The notes under the pieces: generated by a model
The model's input: the letters and a program-made list of their open reading frames with translations, nothing else
Databases searched by the model: none
Told to the model about the DNA's origin: nothing
NCBI RefSeq assembly: GCF_002104995.1
Contig: NW_024468255.1
Location: forward strand, 310,001 to 374,000
Direction: 5' to 3'
DNA from: Linderina pennispora
Lineage: Eukaryota > Kickxellomycota > Kickxellomycetes > Kickxellales > Kickxellaceae
Length of the DNA: 64,000 bases
Position numbers and translations under genes: made by a program
Shown here: piece after piece, positions 28,905-42,897 of the stretch
How the letters are laid out: each line of letters begins with the position of its first letter
How positions within the stretch are numbered: position 1 is the stretch's first letter

Positions 28905-31900
28905 CTAGTGGTCACCTCCGTTGTCAGTCCAACCAAGCTTTCGCAGATATTTTTCAATGACAGCAATTGCCATGTCGCGTAGTCCATCCGAAATCTGGTT
29001 ATCATATCTGACCATCAGTCTCCGGCCTTCCAGGAAGCCCCTATTCAACCGCCTATCGCATTCTTCCGGCCGATGCGCCTCGGAGTTGCATAGTGAGCAG
29101 TACTGTGTACCGCTAATCACAGCGGCTGCCGATACACTTGCGCCTGATGGCAAGGATGAGGCAGCCGGGGCAGCCGGGGATCCAGCAGCTGGTGTACCTC
29201 CGACTGGGGATTGCGCTGCAGCAACTACTGCTACATTTGTGGACGTGGTAAGCGGTATCGACACATCTGCCTGGACCTGCTGCTGGATTTGTGAATAAGA
29301 ATGCGCCGGGTTTATCAACTGCCGTTGCTGCTGCTGCTGCTGCTGGTACAATGCGTACTGTTGAAGCAAGAGCTGGTTCTGTTGTAGCTGCTGCTGATGC
29401 TGCACGGTCGCTAGGGCTGCCACATTCAAGACGCTTCCAGTCGTTCCCAATGTCGCCTGTGCTGCTGCCTGGGCCATCTGTTGTTGCACCGCTTTCTGTG
29501 CAGCAGCGGCTATCTCGAGCCTATGGGGTGCAATGGTCTTTTGCCAGTACTTCTTTTGTTCTTCAAAAGAGAGTATCTGCAACTGGTGTTTCGCCTGCGG
29601 ATGAAGGCGCTCAAGATGACGCTGAGCAAACTGTTGGCATAAACGCTGCTCATGCTGTTGCTGCTGCTCAAGCTGCCACTGTCGCTGTTGCTCAACAATC
29701 TGCTCTCCTGCCTGCTGCAGACTAGCGATCTGCAACCCAGCCTGATACTGGCTGTAGCTATTACTGCCATAGGTAAATGCGCCTAGGAATGCAGGAGACG
29801 CCGGACTAGCATCCAGAGAAAACGGGCTCGAAGCGGCTGGACACTGGGGCTTGCTCGTTGCCGGCCATACAACAGACTGAACCGTGGCTACCGAAGATCT
29901 GTGGACAAGTGAAGGCTGCTGTGGTGTCGATGCATGCAAAGGAGTCAGCAATGCGTGGGTATCAGCATCCATAAATGAGGGAGTAGCAGAGGATGTTCTT
30001 GAATAATGCATATTATCCACGCTGGGTGTTCGCGCTCGATGTACCTGCGCTGTCGCTACAACTGGCTGCTGGATATAGACACCAGATGGATTGGACGTCG
30101 TGCACGGAGCTATGTCCGCCGAAGGATTCGAAGATGAGCTCGCCATGGCCATTGATGACCAGCCAATTTGTGCAACAGCAGGTGTGCTGGGGCTAGGAAT
30201 GAGCGAGCTAGAACCAACAGTACCACACGGGAGCACTGGCTGACATGATATGTGCATTGGACCAGATATCGCTAGTGACACAGCGGATGCAGATACCGAC
30301 GAACTGACATGCGAATGTGGTGCTATGTATGGCGATTCTACCGATGACTGCACCGGCGTAGTAGCAACAGCTCCCTGAACAGGTGTAGCCACTTGGACAG
30401 ACATAGACACCGATTCCGAGACAGCAATCCCAGGATCTGCTGTGACAGTTGGTAATGCGACAGGACGATCTGAAGGCATAGCAGCATCAGGACTTTGTGC
30501 TGGTGCAGGCGTCGGGGTGATAGCAACAAATCTTGATGCCAAGGAGGAATCTGAAGCAGAGGAGGCTGGGATGGAAATAGCAACTGGACCCGACGCGGAT
30601 TTTGAGTTTGCCACAGGGGCTGACGTCGATTCTGTACAGACTGCAACAAAACCCATGGCCGATGAGGATGTCGATATAGGCTGCTGCATGCTGACAGTAG
30701 TGGCAACGCCATCGGGAATAGACCTCGGTATCGAAGCAGATGTAGTAGCTGAAGTGAGCACTGTTGCAAAAACAGGGGCCGACACGTGCATTGAGATAGG
30801 TGCTGCTGTCGATCTGGGTGCATATGGTTCTGGAGACACAAGTACCGCAGAGTCTGTAGCTGGCCACGGCTTCTCCGCTGGTGCGGCGTCGCTGTGGCTA
30901 GCCGGTGCTTTCTGGGTGCCCAATTGCTCAAAGAACGAATGAACCAATCTCATAAGCTCCTCCTGAAATCCGGCAGGGTCGGAGGCGCTGGTTTTGGCGG
31001 CGTGCTGGTACAAGCTGTAGACGGCGTTTAGTGTTGTTCGGGAGCTAGGCGTACCTTGAATGCTGGTTTTCAGAACACCAGTACAGTTGCGCACAGCCTT
31101 GGCGAGATCATCCATGATAGCGCAGTCTTTGGAACTCAGCCTCATACCCTTCTTACGGATTGCCAAGAGCAGACCCCACAGCTGGAAGCATTTGGAGAGT
31201 CGCCCTCTCATTTCTGGATTGAAGCTAGGGACTGCCTTTTTCAGCAGTGAAGCTGGAACTGTTGCTGGTACCAGCGCAGAAGCAGTAGGAGGGATGACAG
31301 GGGCAATCGGTCGCACGACTGGAGACAAAGCAGCATCCATAGCTGCCTCTGAGAAACTGGCTGGAGCAACCGAAACCCGCAATGGTGCCTGTATAATTGC
31401 AATGCGGGCCTCAGTACGCCGAATCTTGATTGACAGACAGTCACAACATGTCATCAGTCCCTTCAAATCCAGAATCTGACGACTGGAGCCCGCTATGGCA
31501 CAACTGGGCACGTAACTATCGCCAAACTGTTTGGTAGCGTTGGCACGGGTCAGCTGGATCAAATGAGTCCGCATGCCCTTGAGCTTGTTCAACGAGCGCA
31601 CCAGTGTAGCCACATCGCTGGTTGCTAGTTCGTCCACGATCGTCGCACAATTCTCTGTGATTTCCTGGCATACAGCAGCATACCTCTCCAAGCAAAGATC
31701 TGACGACAGCTCCATAGTATCGTTCTGAGGGGTTAGAGGAAGGTGCAACTGGAGCCGGGCCAAGGTAACAAATGGGCGAGCATCGACAGCGAACTCAGGG
31801 TGGTGCCTGACATTGCGAGCATTGACAGCCGCTCCTTCCGCGCTGCTCAAGTAGTACCAGGTATACTGCATCGAATACCAAGGCTGCAGCCTCACGTAGT

Positions 31901-34900
31901 ACGGGTGGATATCGTAGTTGCGGGTATATAGCAGCTTACTCATCCCCTGGATGAACGCTGGGTCGCAAATTGTCGGACAGAATGTGACGTCGTGTGGACG
32001 TCCACGACACGCAGGACACTCGTCGCTGAGCCGAGGCTGGGAGGGCATAGGGTATTCGCCTGGCACTATCGAGAGATTTGTCAAAATTGGAAAGAAGAGG
32101 CCAGGCGTGGTTTCAACAGTGTTTGCCATCGGTTTGCGCAAGTCCTTATCGAACATCTCGTCAAACAGTTGCTCGATAGCCCTGCTCTCGTCTTCAGAAA
32201 GTGCACGCTTCTGAGAACGTGTGTGCAAAATGTAAAGCTCGGTCAGCCTGGCAGCAAAGAGCTCCATGATAAGAGGCAGCTCCTCTGGGTGGACAGTAAC
32301 CAATTCCTGAGATAGAGGCAAATCTGGGTCCGATACAGGGAGCTGGATCTGCGGGCATACGACGACCTCCTGTCCACTTGACATCGCACTATCGCGGCCA
32401 TCATCCCCCTGGACAGTCGTCGTCGAAGGTGCCAGCTTGAGCTGTTTAGACCGTCTGTCAGTCCCAGACACAGCTGCATCAACGCTGCTGGAGATGGCCA
32501 CTGCTTCACTTGCCTTGCGTTTGATCGCTTTGCTTTTCAGTAGGTCTGGTGATTCCACCCCTGCGCCAGTATCTGGTTTTGGCTTCATGGCATGGAACTC
32601 GATCGGGCGTCCAGTAGCAACATGCACCGGCATATTATCGGTTGAGAGAATCCACGAATCTGGCAGCTCACATATTGACACCGATTGCGTGCTGGCACTT
32701 CTCCGCAGCAAGCTAGACTGAGCACCATGATGCAACCCTGATGCCTGTATGCAGCAGTCAAGTACCCTTTCCGCTCGCTCTGCGCTAACCATCTCACTGT
32801 CGGCATTTGTCTGATTGATATAGGAACTGCTGAGCACTTGTGCTGCATTGGTACCTAGGGCAGATACGATTGCTTCACCCAGACGGACGACATCTGACTC
32901 GGAACCGTCATCGCCCGGAGACCCGCTCTTTGCACGCAGCTGATGGCAAACCATATGTTCGTCAGCTGTATCCCTTGCTACCAGCCGAAGCACCCATACG
33001 AATTTGGACTGGCCAGCACCCATCACACGCCCCAGCGCCACACGGTCTACTCCAGCATCGACACTGCTGTCAAAGAAGACGACGGTATCAGCGGTGATAG
33101 GATTTGGTGCATATGACTCGAGCATCGTCGACGAGATGAGAACTGTGGCAGGGGAATGTTTTGTGTTGAAAAGATCAGCACGCTCTTGGCTAGCGCTCTG
33201 CCGAAGGCTGCTGTCGATTCGCAAATGGTCGATACGGGAACTAGCCAGGTACTCGCCGATAATATCAAGCGTCCGAAGGTGCTGCACAAATATCACTACG
33301 CGCCGCCTCTGTTCAAGCAAGCCCGGCAACAGCAGGTCAAGCAGGCCGAGTTTGGCTGAAGACTCAACCAGGATATTGCGATGCTCAGGATCTGAATTGG
33401 GCGAGACTCCGGTGTTGCTGATAAGATGCGGGTGGCTAGTCGACTTCAGGGCCTCGACAAGAATATCCATGAGTACGCTGGCTGCATGAGCGCCCGGCTT
33501 GCCCTCCGACTGATTGGTGCTAGGATGGGCAGCTGCGTGTTCGGAGTTTGTGCTGCAACTGGGAGTCAGTTGACGCTTGAGCTCGGCCAAACACTTGTTG
33601 CGCTGGCCATCATCTAGGCTGCTTTGCCGCATCATAATGATAACCTGCCCTACCAGCTGAATGGACGCCATGCTCTTTCGGATGATTGCCTGATACAGCT
33701 GACGCTGCCATGCTGTCATACCTACGGGAATAACGAGGTCGAAGTAGCGCATGTTGTGCACACTGATTGAAGAAGACGCAGCAGACGGCTTAGATTTCGA
33801 GTGTGCAACAGGCACTGGGGTTGGTGGAGCGTTGATCACTGGTGATGGTTTTCGCAAGGCACACTGCCTGTCCTTTGAGTGTGCTGGATTCTGCGGATCG
33901 CTAGCGTGCTGTGCAGACGTCGATGCTGAAGTACTGCTACGTAACGCGTCGCAAAAATCGGCTGCTGTCGACTTGCACGAACTGGGAACTGGTGGTAGTG
34001 GTGGAGTCGACTGTTGGTGACCATCTGGACGCTGCCGGCTGCCCGAGATGGCAGTGCAGGCTGCCATATTAGTATTCAACTTTTCTACGACCTGCTTGAG
34101 CGCAAACATCTTTGCACACCTCACAATATCCTCCCTTGTCGGATCGTCAGTCAAGTCAAAGTGGTCCCGAAGCGACTCTTCAGTAGAGTACCGATTTGGC
34201 TCAAGGAAATGCGCTAGCGAAAACAAGTCATAAACGCTCTGTGGTGGTTGTGAAGATCCAATAAGCATGTACTGGCGCGAACGGAGCCGACCCACTAGAT
34301 CCCAGCAGTCACGTAACGACTCGCCCTTCAGGAATGCGTCGTATGTTATGATGCTCTGCCAAAAGACCTTGGCTGAGCGTAACAGACTGGCTACAGTGTC
34401 GTTCTTTATCGCCTCGAAGTCTGCGATAACAACATGGCATGAAAGCGCTGGGCTCAGCTCCCCTTTTCCGTATCCGCGGAACACCAGATGCTTAAGTAGC
34501 ATTTCCACGGTACCCTCATTGCCGTACAGCTCGCCAACAACAACGTTAGGTGCGACTGCCCTAAAACTAGCAGACCAGGCAGAGATATCACTATGTGGGG
34601 TGATAATCAGGTAGGGAACCATGCCACAAGCGCCTGCGGAAGCACCGGAACTGCACATCTCACGAACTGGCTGTGTAGCAGTAGCTGCCGAAATGAAAGC
34701 TGCCACAGCATTCATGAAGCGGATTCTTCTGATCGTATTGAACACAACTGGCTTGGACGCCTTCCACGCAGTCAGGAGCCATTCGACTCGCTCAACCTCC
34801 AAATCGGAGAGTCCAGCGCTCACCGAAAATGACGATGGCTTGATCGTGCTCACAGCATCCATTAGACAGCCCCCTGGACGACTCACCCACCTGCACCATC

Positions 34901-36522
34901 TACGCATGTCGATTGCACACCGGGCTCTGTACCTTTTATATGCATACAGCCAGTACATGAACTCTTGGCGATCTGAGCAAGGGTCTGGGATGGCCTGGAC
35001 GACAACCGTCTTGTCATTTGGTGGTTCCAAGATTACCGCCGCCTGCTCAAAGTGCAAAGCCAGGTATCGGCCATCGCTATCCAGATCGAGTATGTTATGC
35101 TCCAGATATCTCCTGCGTGCATCCACATTGTTAGGCGATCTACGCAAAACGCCGACCATGTGCTTAATCTGCTTTCCGCTCCTAATACTCGACTTGCTCA
35201 AAATATCCCCAGACCAATCCGGCATACCCACTAGTAGGGTGGGGTCCTTTTGCGGGATCTTGGAGCTAATAGTGCCCGAGGTCATCACCTCCTCTACCTC
35301 CATAGGCTCACTAGCCTCCAATGCTGGTTCTACAGAAGAGATATTGTCAGGTTGCCATAGACTAGCTTCTCAACCACAATGCCCTTTGTTCATAACCGAT
35401 GTACTTACCTTTGTCACGGCTCTCGGCCTTGGCACGTCTCAGCAGTGTCGGAGGGGAGGCGGACGAAAGAGTGCTGTCTGAATCGGCATCTATCGGCTGC
35501 GATGAAGCAATAGGCGCCTTTGATCCTCTGCCGGACCTGGCAGCCTTTACACTCTTTATGTCTGCAGCTCTCATTGCAGCTATTGTGGCAAGCGGCAGAT
35601 CGCTTAGACCGCCAATACCGAGTACGTTTGCCAGGGGCTGCTCATCGTTGTTTGGCTTGCTGGCTGACTCGTCCCCAGAATTGATGCTGCTCTGAGGCAG
35701 GGAATACTCGCCATCAAAGGCCGAATCTGCACAGGACTTCATATGACCATCAGCCGTCTCTGCTAGCTGCAGATCCGCCTGCGGGCCTTGACCGACGGCT
35801 ATAAGCTGCAGCTGTTTGCACAGCTTTTTGCGAGACAACCGCTCTCTAGTAAGCTCATACCGCTCCAGTACGGCCAGCGAGTCGTCAAATGCTGCTGGCT
35901 TCTCCCAGGTGACCTGACCATCGCTCCAAGTCACAAGATAGTAGCGACCCAGAGCCGGGTCACTGAGTGCACCATTGACCTCTTTGATTGCGCATTCGGT
36001 CGCCTTAAGCGCATTGTATGCTACGCCATCCAGCTGCTCCGCCCTGTTCCATCCATGGGTAGATGCTAACACGCGACGGTAGCCCTTACCAGAGTTCCTG
36101 CCTCGTCGCTTATTTGGTGTTCCCGGACTTTGTGCCATCGCCCCGCCATTAGTAGTCTGGCCATCGCCTTCGTCAACATCTGTATCGGCCCCTGCCTCGG
36201 AGAATACTGAGATGTTATTTGTAAATGCTTCAAGCGCCTCGTCCACAATGCTTGCAATGCCCACGTCTTCGAACCGGTCGACATAGGTAGATCCCAGCAG
36301 GTCCTCCTGTGGCAGATCAAGAAACTCTTGGCGCCTGGCATCGCACCGCCTCTCAAACTCTTCGACCGCCTCTCTACAGTCTGTTGTTGCTTCTTCCTTT
36401 TCCCAGGTCGCATCTTCTAGCCCGTATCCCTTCCAGAATATCAAGTATTCGATATCTCTCGCAAGCGATATCCGCCGCCCGATAACGCGATCTACGGCAA
36501 AAATCTCTGGATCTTTGTCCAT
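28905..36522 (-). CDS. Giant chromodomain protein with degenerate SNF2 core
   Basis: Two exons: 36522-35409 and 35329-28905. The 79-bp intron (35408-35330) has a GTAAGT donor and CTGTAG acceptor, phase-consistent, giving about 2512 residues. Residues of about 5-60 form a chromodomain with an intact aromatic cage (FAVDRVIG, YLIFWKGYGLEDATWEKEE). A weaker chromo-like segment (YYLVTWSDGQVTWEKP) lies near 200. Residues of about 560-1180 follow the SNF2/CHD helicase order (YLIITPHSDISAWSASF; VVIFVQHLRTLDIIGEYL), but the ATPase motifs are gone. There is no GKT loop, DEAH is replaced by TYDA, and the arginine-finger motif reads GRVMGAGQ. Two CCHC knuckles (CPACRGRPHDVTFC; CSLCNSEAHRPEEC) lie near 1475 and 2454. 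The C-terminal third is Ser/Ala/Val- and Gln-rich. It is presumably a nuclear, non-catalytic chromatin scaffold. Confidence 0.82.
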
Positions 36523-37350
36523 CGTTAACACACACTATAAGGTCAAGGATGTATGCTATCGCTTTGCTACAATAATAATAAAAGAAAGAAAGAATTTGAA
36601 GAAAGGTAAGCAGAGATGAAAAGGTTGCCTGTTTACTGCACCGGGCAAACAACCAAAATCGCAAGCGGTGTGACGATCAAAGACAAAAAGGAAAAATTTG
36701 CATTCCAACCCTTCGCCAACTCAGCCCAGTGTGATGACACCGCCCCGCTCATCCACAAACGTTGCGCTCTTATCCGGGTGCAAGAGTTACCTGGCGATAT
36801 CGGTTACCGAGGACTGAGACCTCTTTGTTCACACAAGCATTCTAGTGAGCCGCCCTTCTATGTGCTATCTGTTGGTGTGTATATAAAAAGCAGCATTCAG
36901 TAGGCACTGGTTAGAGTAAATCATCGCAATCCCAGCTGGCTTCACCAAGCATGCGATTCAAAAGCCACCTAACCCGAATCTACTTTTGGCACTGATTGGC
37001 AATGATCAAACCCTTGATATCCGTCATGCGTTTGAGCTATCCTGTGACTAGAAACCAGTCAGCGCGGTGATAGATGGCTGCCTTGCGTACAAGGAATCGC
37101 CTGATAGCTGCCAGTCATGTGCGGGGTGCGCAGCTAGTTGCCACGCATGCCTGGATACTTGCGGCAGTGACGTGTGAGCGGGTGGTGACACCAGTAGAAG
37201 CGCTTGCAGCTTACTGCTGTGAATCATCTGATCTGAGCTGTTGATTTTGGCTGCTGCTGACCTGGTTGCCTTGTCGCTGGTGTATCCTGCCAGCCTTTGC
37301 ACCGCACTCTTGCACAAACTCGTTCAATTTGCCTCTACTCTTAAACGGCA
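36523..37350. promoter_or_regulatory. Divergent intergenic region, chromodomain gene/TRS65
   Basis: An 828-bp region upstream of two divergent genes. A good TATA box (TATATAAAAAG, 36880-36890, plus strand) lies 460 bp before the TRS65 start. It may serve a long leader or an unannotated transcript. I see no coding frame. Confidence 0.5.
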
Positions 37351-39927
37351 ATGGTCGGCACGGTGGCAAAGAATGCAGGCGAGCTGTCTGGAAATGCTCT
37401 GGATGCACTGTTCAAGGCAGCCAAATTTGCGTTGCGCATTCCAACCGGTGCAGACCCCGCAACAAACCGCTGGACAGCGCTTGACATTGTAGACCAAATC
37501 CCGTCGCGCAAGTTTCTTTACCACGGTGAACGCCTCACTGCGTACTTACTAGCGACAATTCCAAACTTTGAGCAAGTGCGCTGGTTGTTAGCCACGGAAA
37601 TGCGGCGGACAGAGGCGCCAGAGCTGGCCAGCAACGAGCTGGGTCTGTCTGCGGATGAAGTCTGCAGCTTCTTCTCTACGCTAAAATTCCGAGTCGCAGT
37701 ATACGAATCGAAGGTACCCCTGGCAGCATCTTCCACCCAGCAAATGCAGCAACATATAGCGTCACCGATGGCCAACCGGAGCAGCACGCTGGCACCCTTG
37801 CCACTTGAACGTGCACCACAGGGCTTCTCAGCTCACTCTAAGCAGGTATTTCGAAACAAGCCTAATGTTGGCCAGCTGCAGACACGGAGGCCGGTGGCGA
37901 CCAGCAGCATGCCATCTTACGTAGCGAGCATTGACGGAACGCTGGCTGACAAACTGCTGGTTGAAAGATCTGGCGATGGGTCGTGGCACTGCGTCTTCCC
38001 GTTTCTGCTCAACACACCAACGCCTGTGGAGACCTCAGAGCTGCTGCCTGTAGATGACATTCTGTCGTTTGAGATCCGTGTGGCGTGCACAGGGGTCGAT
38101 GATATGTTGCTGGCCAAATCTAGCGACCAGCCAGTCGACCCTTTAACATATAACGACCGCTCGGTTCAGCTGGAGGAGCTTGCTGCAAAGTTATCATCGG
38201 GGGTATCCATATCGGAGCATACAGCTAATGGGTACAGCAAATCCCTGATGCCACCCGTTACAAAGGCGGTTGCCAACATGACCGGTGATACTGAGGGCAT
38301 TGAGTCTTTACCGGTGCTGCCACGGCGTATGTTCCAGGCCGTGGTGACAGCCCGCCCAATGGTACAAATCAGCTCGCGTGTCATTAGTATGCCACGGAGC
38401 TTTGGGTCCGACAACATGTTGGTAGAGATTAGCGTGTTCTGTGAGGAGGACTCTGGACCGGACGTTACTCTTCACTCAGTTGATGCTGATTCGCCATACT
38501 GGTATGTTGTTGGTGTTGGCGCCATCGAGTCAGCGCCCCTGTTGCTAGGCAAGGGACTGTGTTGGAAGTCGATCTTCAGGGTCTGTCCTCTGAACCGGTC
38601 CACAACGCGGGCCACAGCGCCAGGACTGAACCTGCTAAGCACTACCGCATATACAGCAGAGTCGCCAACATCAGTGGACAAGTCGACAGCATATATAACT
38701 ATTCATGCCCTTTGCTCTACTGGAGACGAGACTTCGCATTTGCTTGATGTCTCACAGCGCGTTCAGTTGCCAACGGCTTCGGAGAGGGAGTTGGATATCG
38801 TAGCCGACAACTACGGCCTCGAGTCGGATGCCGCAATTCCCACAGCTGCCACCGATGCATCGCTCAGCAGCTCACGTAACAGCACGCAATACCGCCGCCC
38901 ATCTACTGCTAACACGGCCTATGGACGCCGATCGACAGCAGTTGACCAGATCCGGTCGCCTGGGTCGAAATCGGCTGTGGCTGCGACTTTTGAGAGGACC
39001 AGCAGCCACATGCGCAATGTCTCGCTTGATACTCTCGCCCATCCAACCCGCCCTTCGGCACGCAAACTTTCAATTGCACACCCTCAGTCACAGCATCAGC
39101 CCGAAATGCTATCTGCTAGCAGCATGTCATCGCAGTATGGCGGCTCGATGGCCATGAGACGCGGGCACCTACGGAACAGCCGATCCAGTGCCATGGGAGA
39201 TTTTGAGCCAGGCAGCCTTGGTCGGCTGCGTGGTAACCAAGTGCCTGCTGAGGAGCAGCAGCCGCAAGCAGACATGCGGGGTCGGTCGGCAACCATGGCA
39301 GCGCCCAACCTGCGGTCACCAACTTCGCCTCGACAAGCGTTCCAGCGCCAGTCGCTGTCAGGTGTGTCGACACTGTTAGCCAATTCTTCGCATCCTTATA
39401 CACAAACACTGCCACCTACTCTGCCAGAGGTGGTGGAGTCACGGGTGTCGGCTGAGAGTCAGAAACGGCCGAGTGTGGCACGCGCATCGATCTCAGAGCC
39501 AGCCCCGGACCCCGAGGCATCTGTCGTTGACATTGGCACGATCAGTATCTCGTTCGACGCTCCCTCAATAGCCATGCTTGGCGAGGAGTTTGTCGTACGT
39601 GTGCATATTTCGAACAACACCAACGTACACTACTTCCGCCTAACGTTGCTTGACATTTCGCGCCGTGGCGAGCAGCTGGCTGTGGCAGAGGACGGCGATC
39701 AGCCTGACCTGTCGCCTGGCCTTCTTTCTCTGGACCATTCAACCGAGATCCCGCCACTGAGGCCTGGAGAATCGGCTAGCGTAGCACTACGGTACATTGC
39801 TGCCGAGCCGCACTTCCATTCAATCAAGATGCTGCGGTTGCTAAATCTGGATGCGGACACTGCTGACAAATCTTTGTTTGCGATAGAGTCGCCATTTGTG
39901 GTGTTTGTCGATGGCAGCAGCCGCTAG
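37351..39927 (+). CDS. TRS65: TRAPPII subunit Trs65-like
   Basis: An 858-residue protein resembling fungal Trs65, the TRAPPII-specific subunit of the Rab guanine-nucleotide exchange complex at the late Golgi. The N-terminal third contains VDQIPSRKFLYHGERLTAYL and a beta-rich domain. The centre (about 520-720) is Ser/Arg-rich and disordered. The C-terminal 140 residues form an Ig-like beta sandwich typical of the family: ISISFDAPSIAMLGEEFVVR, the segment FRLTLLDISRRGEQLAV and IPPLRPGESASVALRYIA. Budding yeast Trs65 is shorter (about 560 residues), and the difference is in the disordered middle. No transmembrane segments. It converges on SFA1. Confidence 0.7.
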   Translation: MVGTVAKNAGELSGNALDALFKAAKFALRIPTGADPATNRWTALDIVDQIPSRKFLYHGERLTAYLLATIPNFEQVRWLLATEMRRTEAPELASNELGLSADEVCSFFSTLKFRVAVYESKVPLAASSTQQMQQHIASPMANRSSTLAPLPLERAPQGFSAHSKQVFRNKPNVGQLQTRRPVATSSMPSYVASIDGTLADKLLVERSGDGSWHCVFPFLLNTPTPVETSELLPVDDILSFEIRVACTGVDDMLLAKSSDQPVDPLTYNDRSVQLEELAAKLSSGVSISEHTANGYSKSLMPPVTKAVANMTGDTEGIESLPVLPRRMFQAVVTARPMVQISSRVISMPRSFGSDNMLVEISVFCEEDSGPDVTLHSVDADSPYWYVVGVGAIESAPLLLGKGLCWKSIFRVCPLNRSTTRATAPGLNLLSTTAYTAESPTSVDKSTAYITIHALCSTGDETSHLLDVSQRVQLPTASERELDIVADNYGLESDAAIPTAATDASLSSSRNSTQYRRPSTANTAYGRRSTAVDQIRSPGSKSAVAATFERTSSHMRNVSLDTLAHPTRPSARKLSIAHPQSQHQPEMLSASSMSSQYGGSMAMRRGHLRNSRSSAMGDFEPGSLGRLRGNQVPAEEQQPQADMRGRSATMAAPNLRSPTSPRQAFQRQSLSGVSTLLANSSHPYTQTLPPTLPEVVESRVSAESQKRPSVARASISEPAPDPEASVVDIGTISISFDAPSIAMLGEEFVVRVHISNNTNVHYFRLTLLDISRRGEQLAVAEDGDQPDLSPGLLSLDHSTEIPPLRPGESASVALRYIAAEPHFHSIKMLRLLNLDADTADKSLFAIESPFVVFVDGSSR

Positions 39928-39979
39928 CTGGGGTTAGAACTCATTTATGATAGGCAAATATAGCGGCTAAACGATGCTT

Positions 39980-41226
<1,247 letters not shown>

Positions 41227-41918
41227 GGGTGAGTGGGTATGTTCCTAGCGTCAGAATAGTATTCTCTTTACAAAGAAGGAAATGATGATTGAAACAGAAG
41301 CAAGAACCACCAGGGGAACTCGCATTCTTGCTGACGATAGTACATGCTGTGCGAGGAAAATCTCTGGGGTTTTTTCGCGCGCTTCGGGATTAGGGCACAC
41401 GGGGCTAAAAATTTGAGCGACTCATGGAATTCCGCACTACAATTGGCCAAGCAATCCACACTCGGGTGCTCGGTGTGAGGGAGAACCATCTGGCGGCGAC
41501 TGCGGTTCTGCAGCGTAGCGATTCAGCAGCGAGTGACAGATCGCGATCAGTCAAGTAACAAGCGGCTGCTAGATCAGCGGCATAGGCTGGTCTGCGCACA
41601 ACCAGTGCGACATATACTACTCGGCATTCTGGTGGCGCTAGCTGGGCGTATTCGAACGTGCATAGCAAGAAAGTAGACTGCAAAGTATCAGCAATATCGC
41701 GCCCAGCCGTTGGCAGATATTGCATTTACTGCCCCTCCAGCGTGGGCAAGGTGCATGTCGCCAAGACAGAGCCAAATATCGCTGGCAATAACTACATGTT
41801 CGCCAACCCCTACTAGTCAGGGTAAGGCTTTAGCTCTGCAATCCCTCCTTTCTATATTCACTATACCTTTAGTTGTGACACCTTTAGACGACACACCCTA
41901 CATTGCAGTCGACATACG
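41227..41918. other. Intergenic, possible remnant of MFS gene 5' part
   Basis: No convincing exon. If the following MFS fragment ever had an N-terminal half, it should lie here. The translated frames show no hydrophobic membrane segments. A GTAAGG donor and ATTGCAG acceptor at about 41821-41908 could mark a remnant intron. Confidence 0.35.
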
Positions 41919-42565
41919 ATGTTAGCCGGTGCAGGATTCTTGACAGTTATGCTTCTCGTGCCAGGTAAATATAACGACAATCAGAACAAGGCAACGAATG
42001 GAACGCATTCTCTCTGATACTTTACTAAGCTTTATGACGATTCCTTTTAGCCCATGCTGTCATCATGGGTGCCCCAGTTGAACACATTGGCTTGCTGATC
42101 GGAATGGCTAATGGTTGCACGATCATTGGTGCCATCCTGTTGCACCACTTTATCAAAAACTACGGACATTTGAACGGCATGGTCCTCATCCACTTGCTCG
42201 GAGGTCTCTCGACTAGCACAATTTGGTACTCGGCAAAGGACTTTAATGTTCTGGCAATTTTTACCGCTATATTCTGCATGTCAGTTGGCTCGATCGTCCC
42301 TATGTATCCGATGGGCAAGCTCGAGGAAAGCGAAAAGGAGAGCATACTGTTAGGAATGACCCAAGTCATCAAATGGGTGTTTCTGACCACCGCAGTCGCC
42401 ATTCCAGTCCTCAAGGTTTTTTACTTTGAATGGGTCATGAACTACCTGAGCACGTACTGGGTCAAACCCGCGGCGATTCTGGTCACTAGCGGGTATGTCA
42501 CTGCCACGGTCGGCTTGTTTGTGCTGCGGTTCTCAATGTCCCCTCACTTGAAAGCCAAGCTATAA
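41919..42565 (+). pseudogene. MFS transporter, C-terminal half only
   Basis: Two exons, 41919-41964 and 42051-42565. The 86-bp intron has a GTAAAT donor, TACTAA branch site and TTTTAG acceptor. They read as about 186 residues with some six membrane helices, for example GAGFLTVMLLVPAHAVIMG, then GLLIGMANGCTIIGAILL and ILVTSGYVTATVGLFVLRF. This looks like helices 7-12 of a major facilitator, perhaps monocarboxylate-porter type (DUF-free, no clear signature). A full MFS carrier has about 12 helices, and no N-terminal half is found upstream. I infer a truncated, probably dead copy. A functional half-size protein cannot be excluded. It lies about 330 bp from the left copy of element B. Confidence 0.55.
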
Positions 42566-42891
42566 TTTAGTTTCTTCTATTATTTTCTTCGCCATCATTA
42601 GAAACAGTAGCCATTATTTTCTTCATATTTCCAAAACATGACCATTTGATTTTGACTGTGCCTCATGGTGCATCGCGTATAGTGACTCGGCGTTCACTAG
42701 TCAAGATATTTAAAAGGAGGCTGTGCCGGATATATGATAGATTTTTCTTTTATATTATATCGGCACATCTAGCTATATTTGGCTAGTTCGGTACATTGCG
42801 AGTTTTGAGTATTGTGCATGGGTGCATTGTTGTGCACTAGATAGCCTCAGGGTGGGCTATTTTTATTGTTTTATATGCAACAGTTTATAAA

Positions 42892-42897
42892 AGCCAC
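42892..42897. repeat. Target-site duplication of element B (left flank)
   Basis: AGCCAC, repeated exactly at 45336-45341 on the other side of the left element B copy. This is consistent with a 6-bp duplication made on integration. Confidence 0.6.

Noticed and set aside
34621-35481. 286-codon rightward open frame
   Set aside because: Antisense of the chromodomain gene and spans its intron; no protein-family character.
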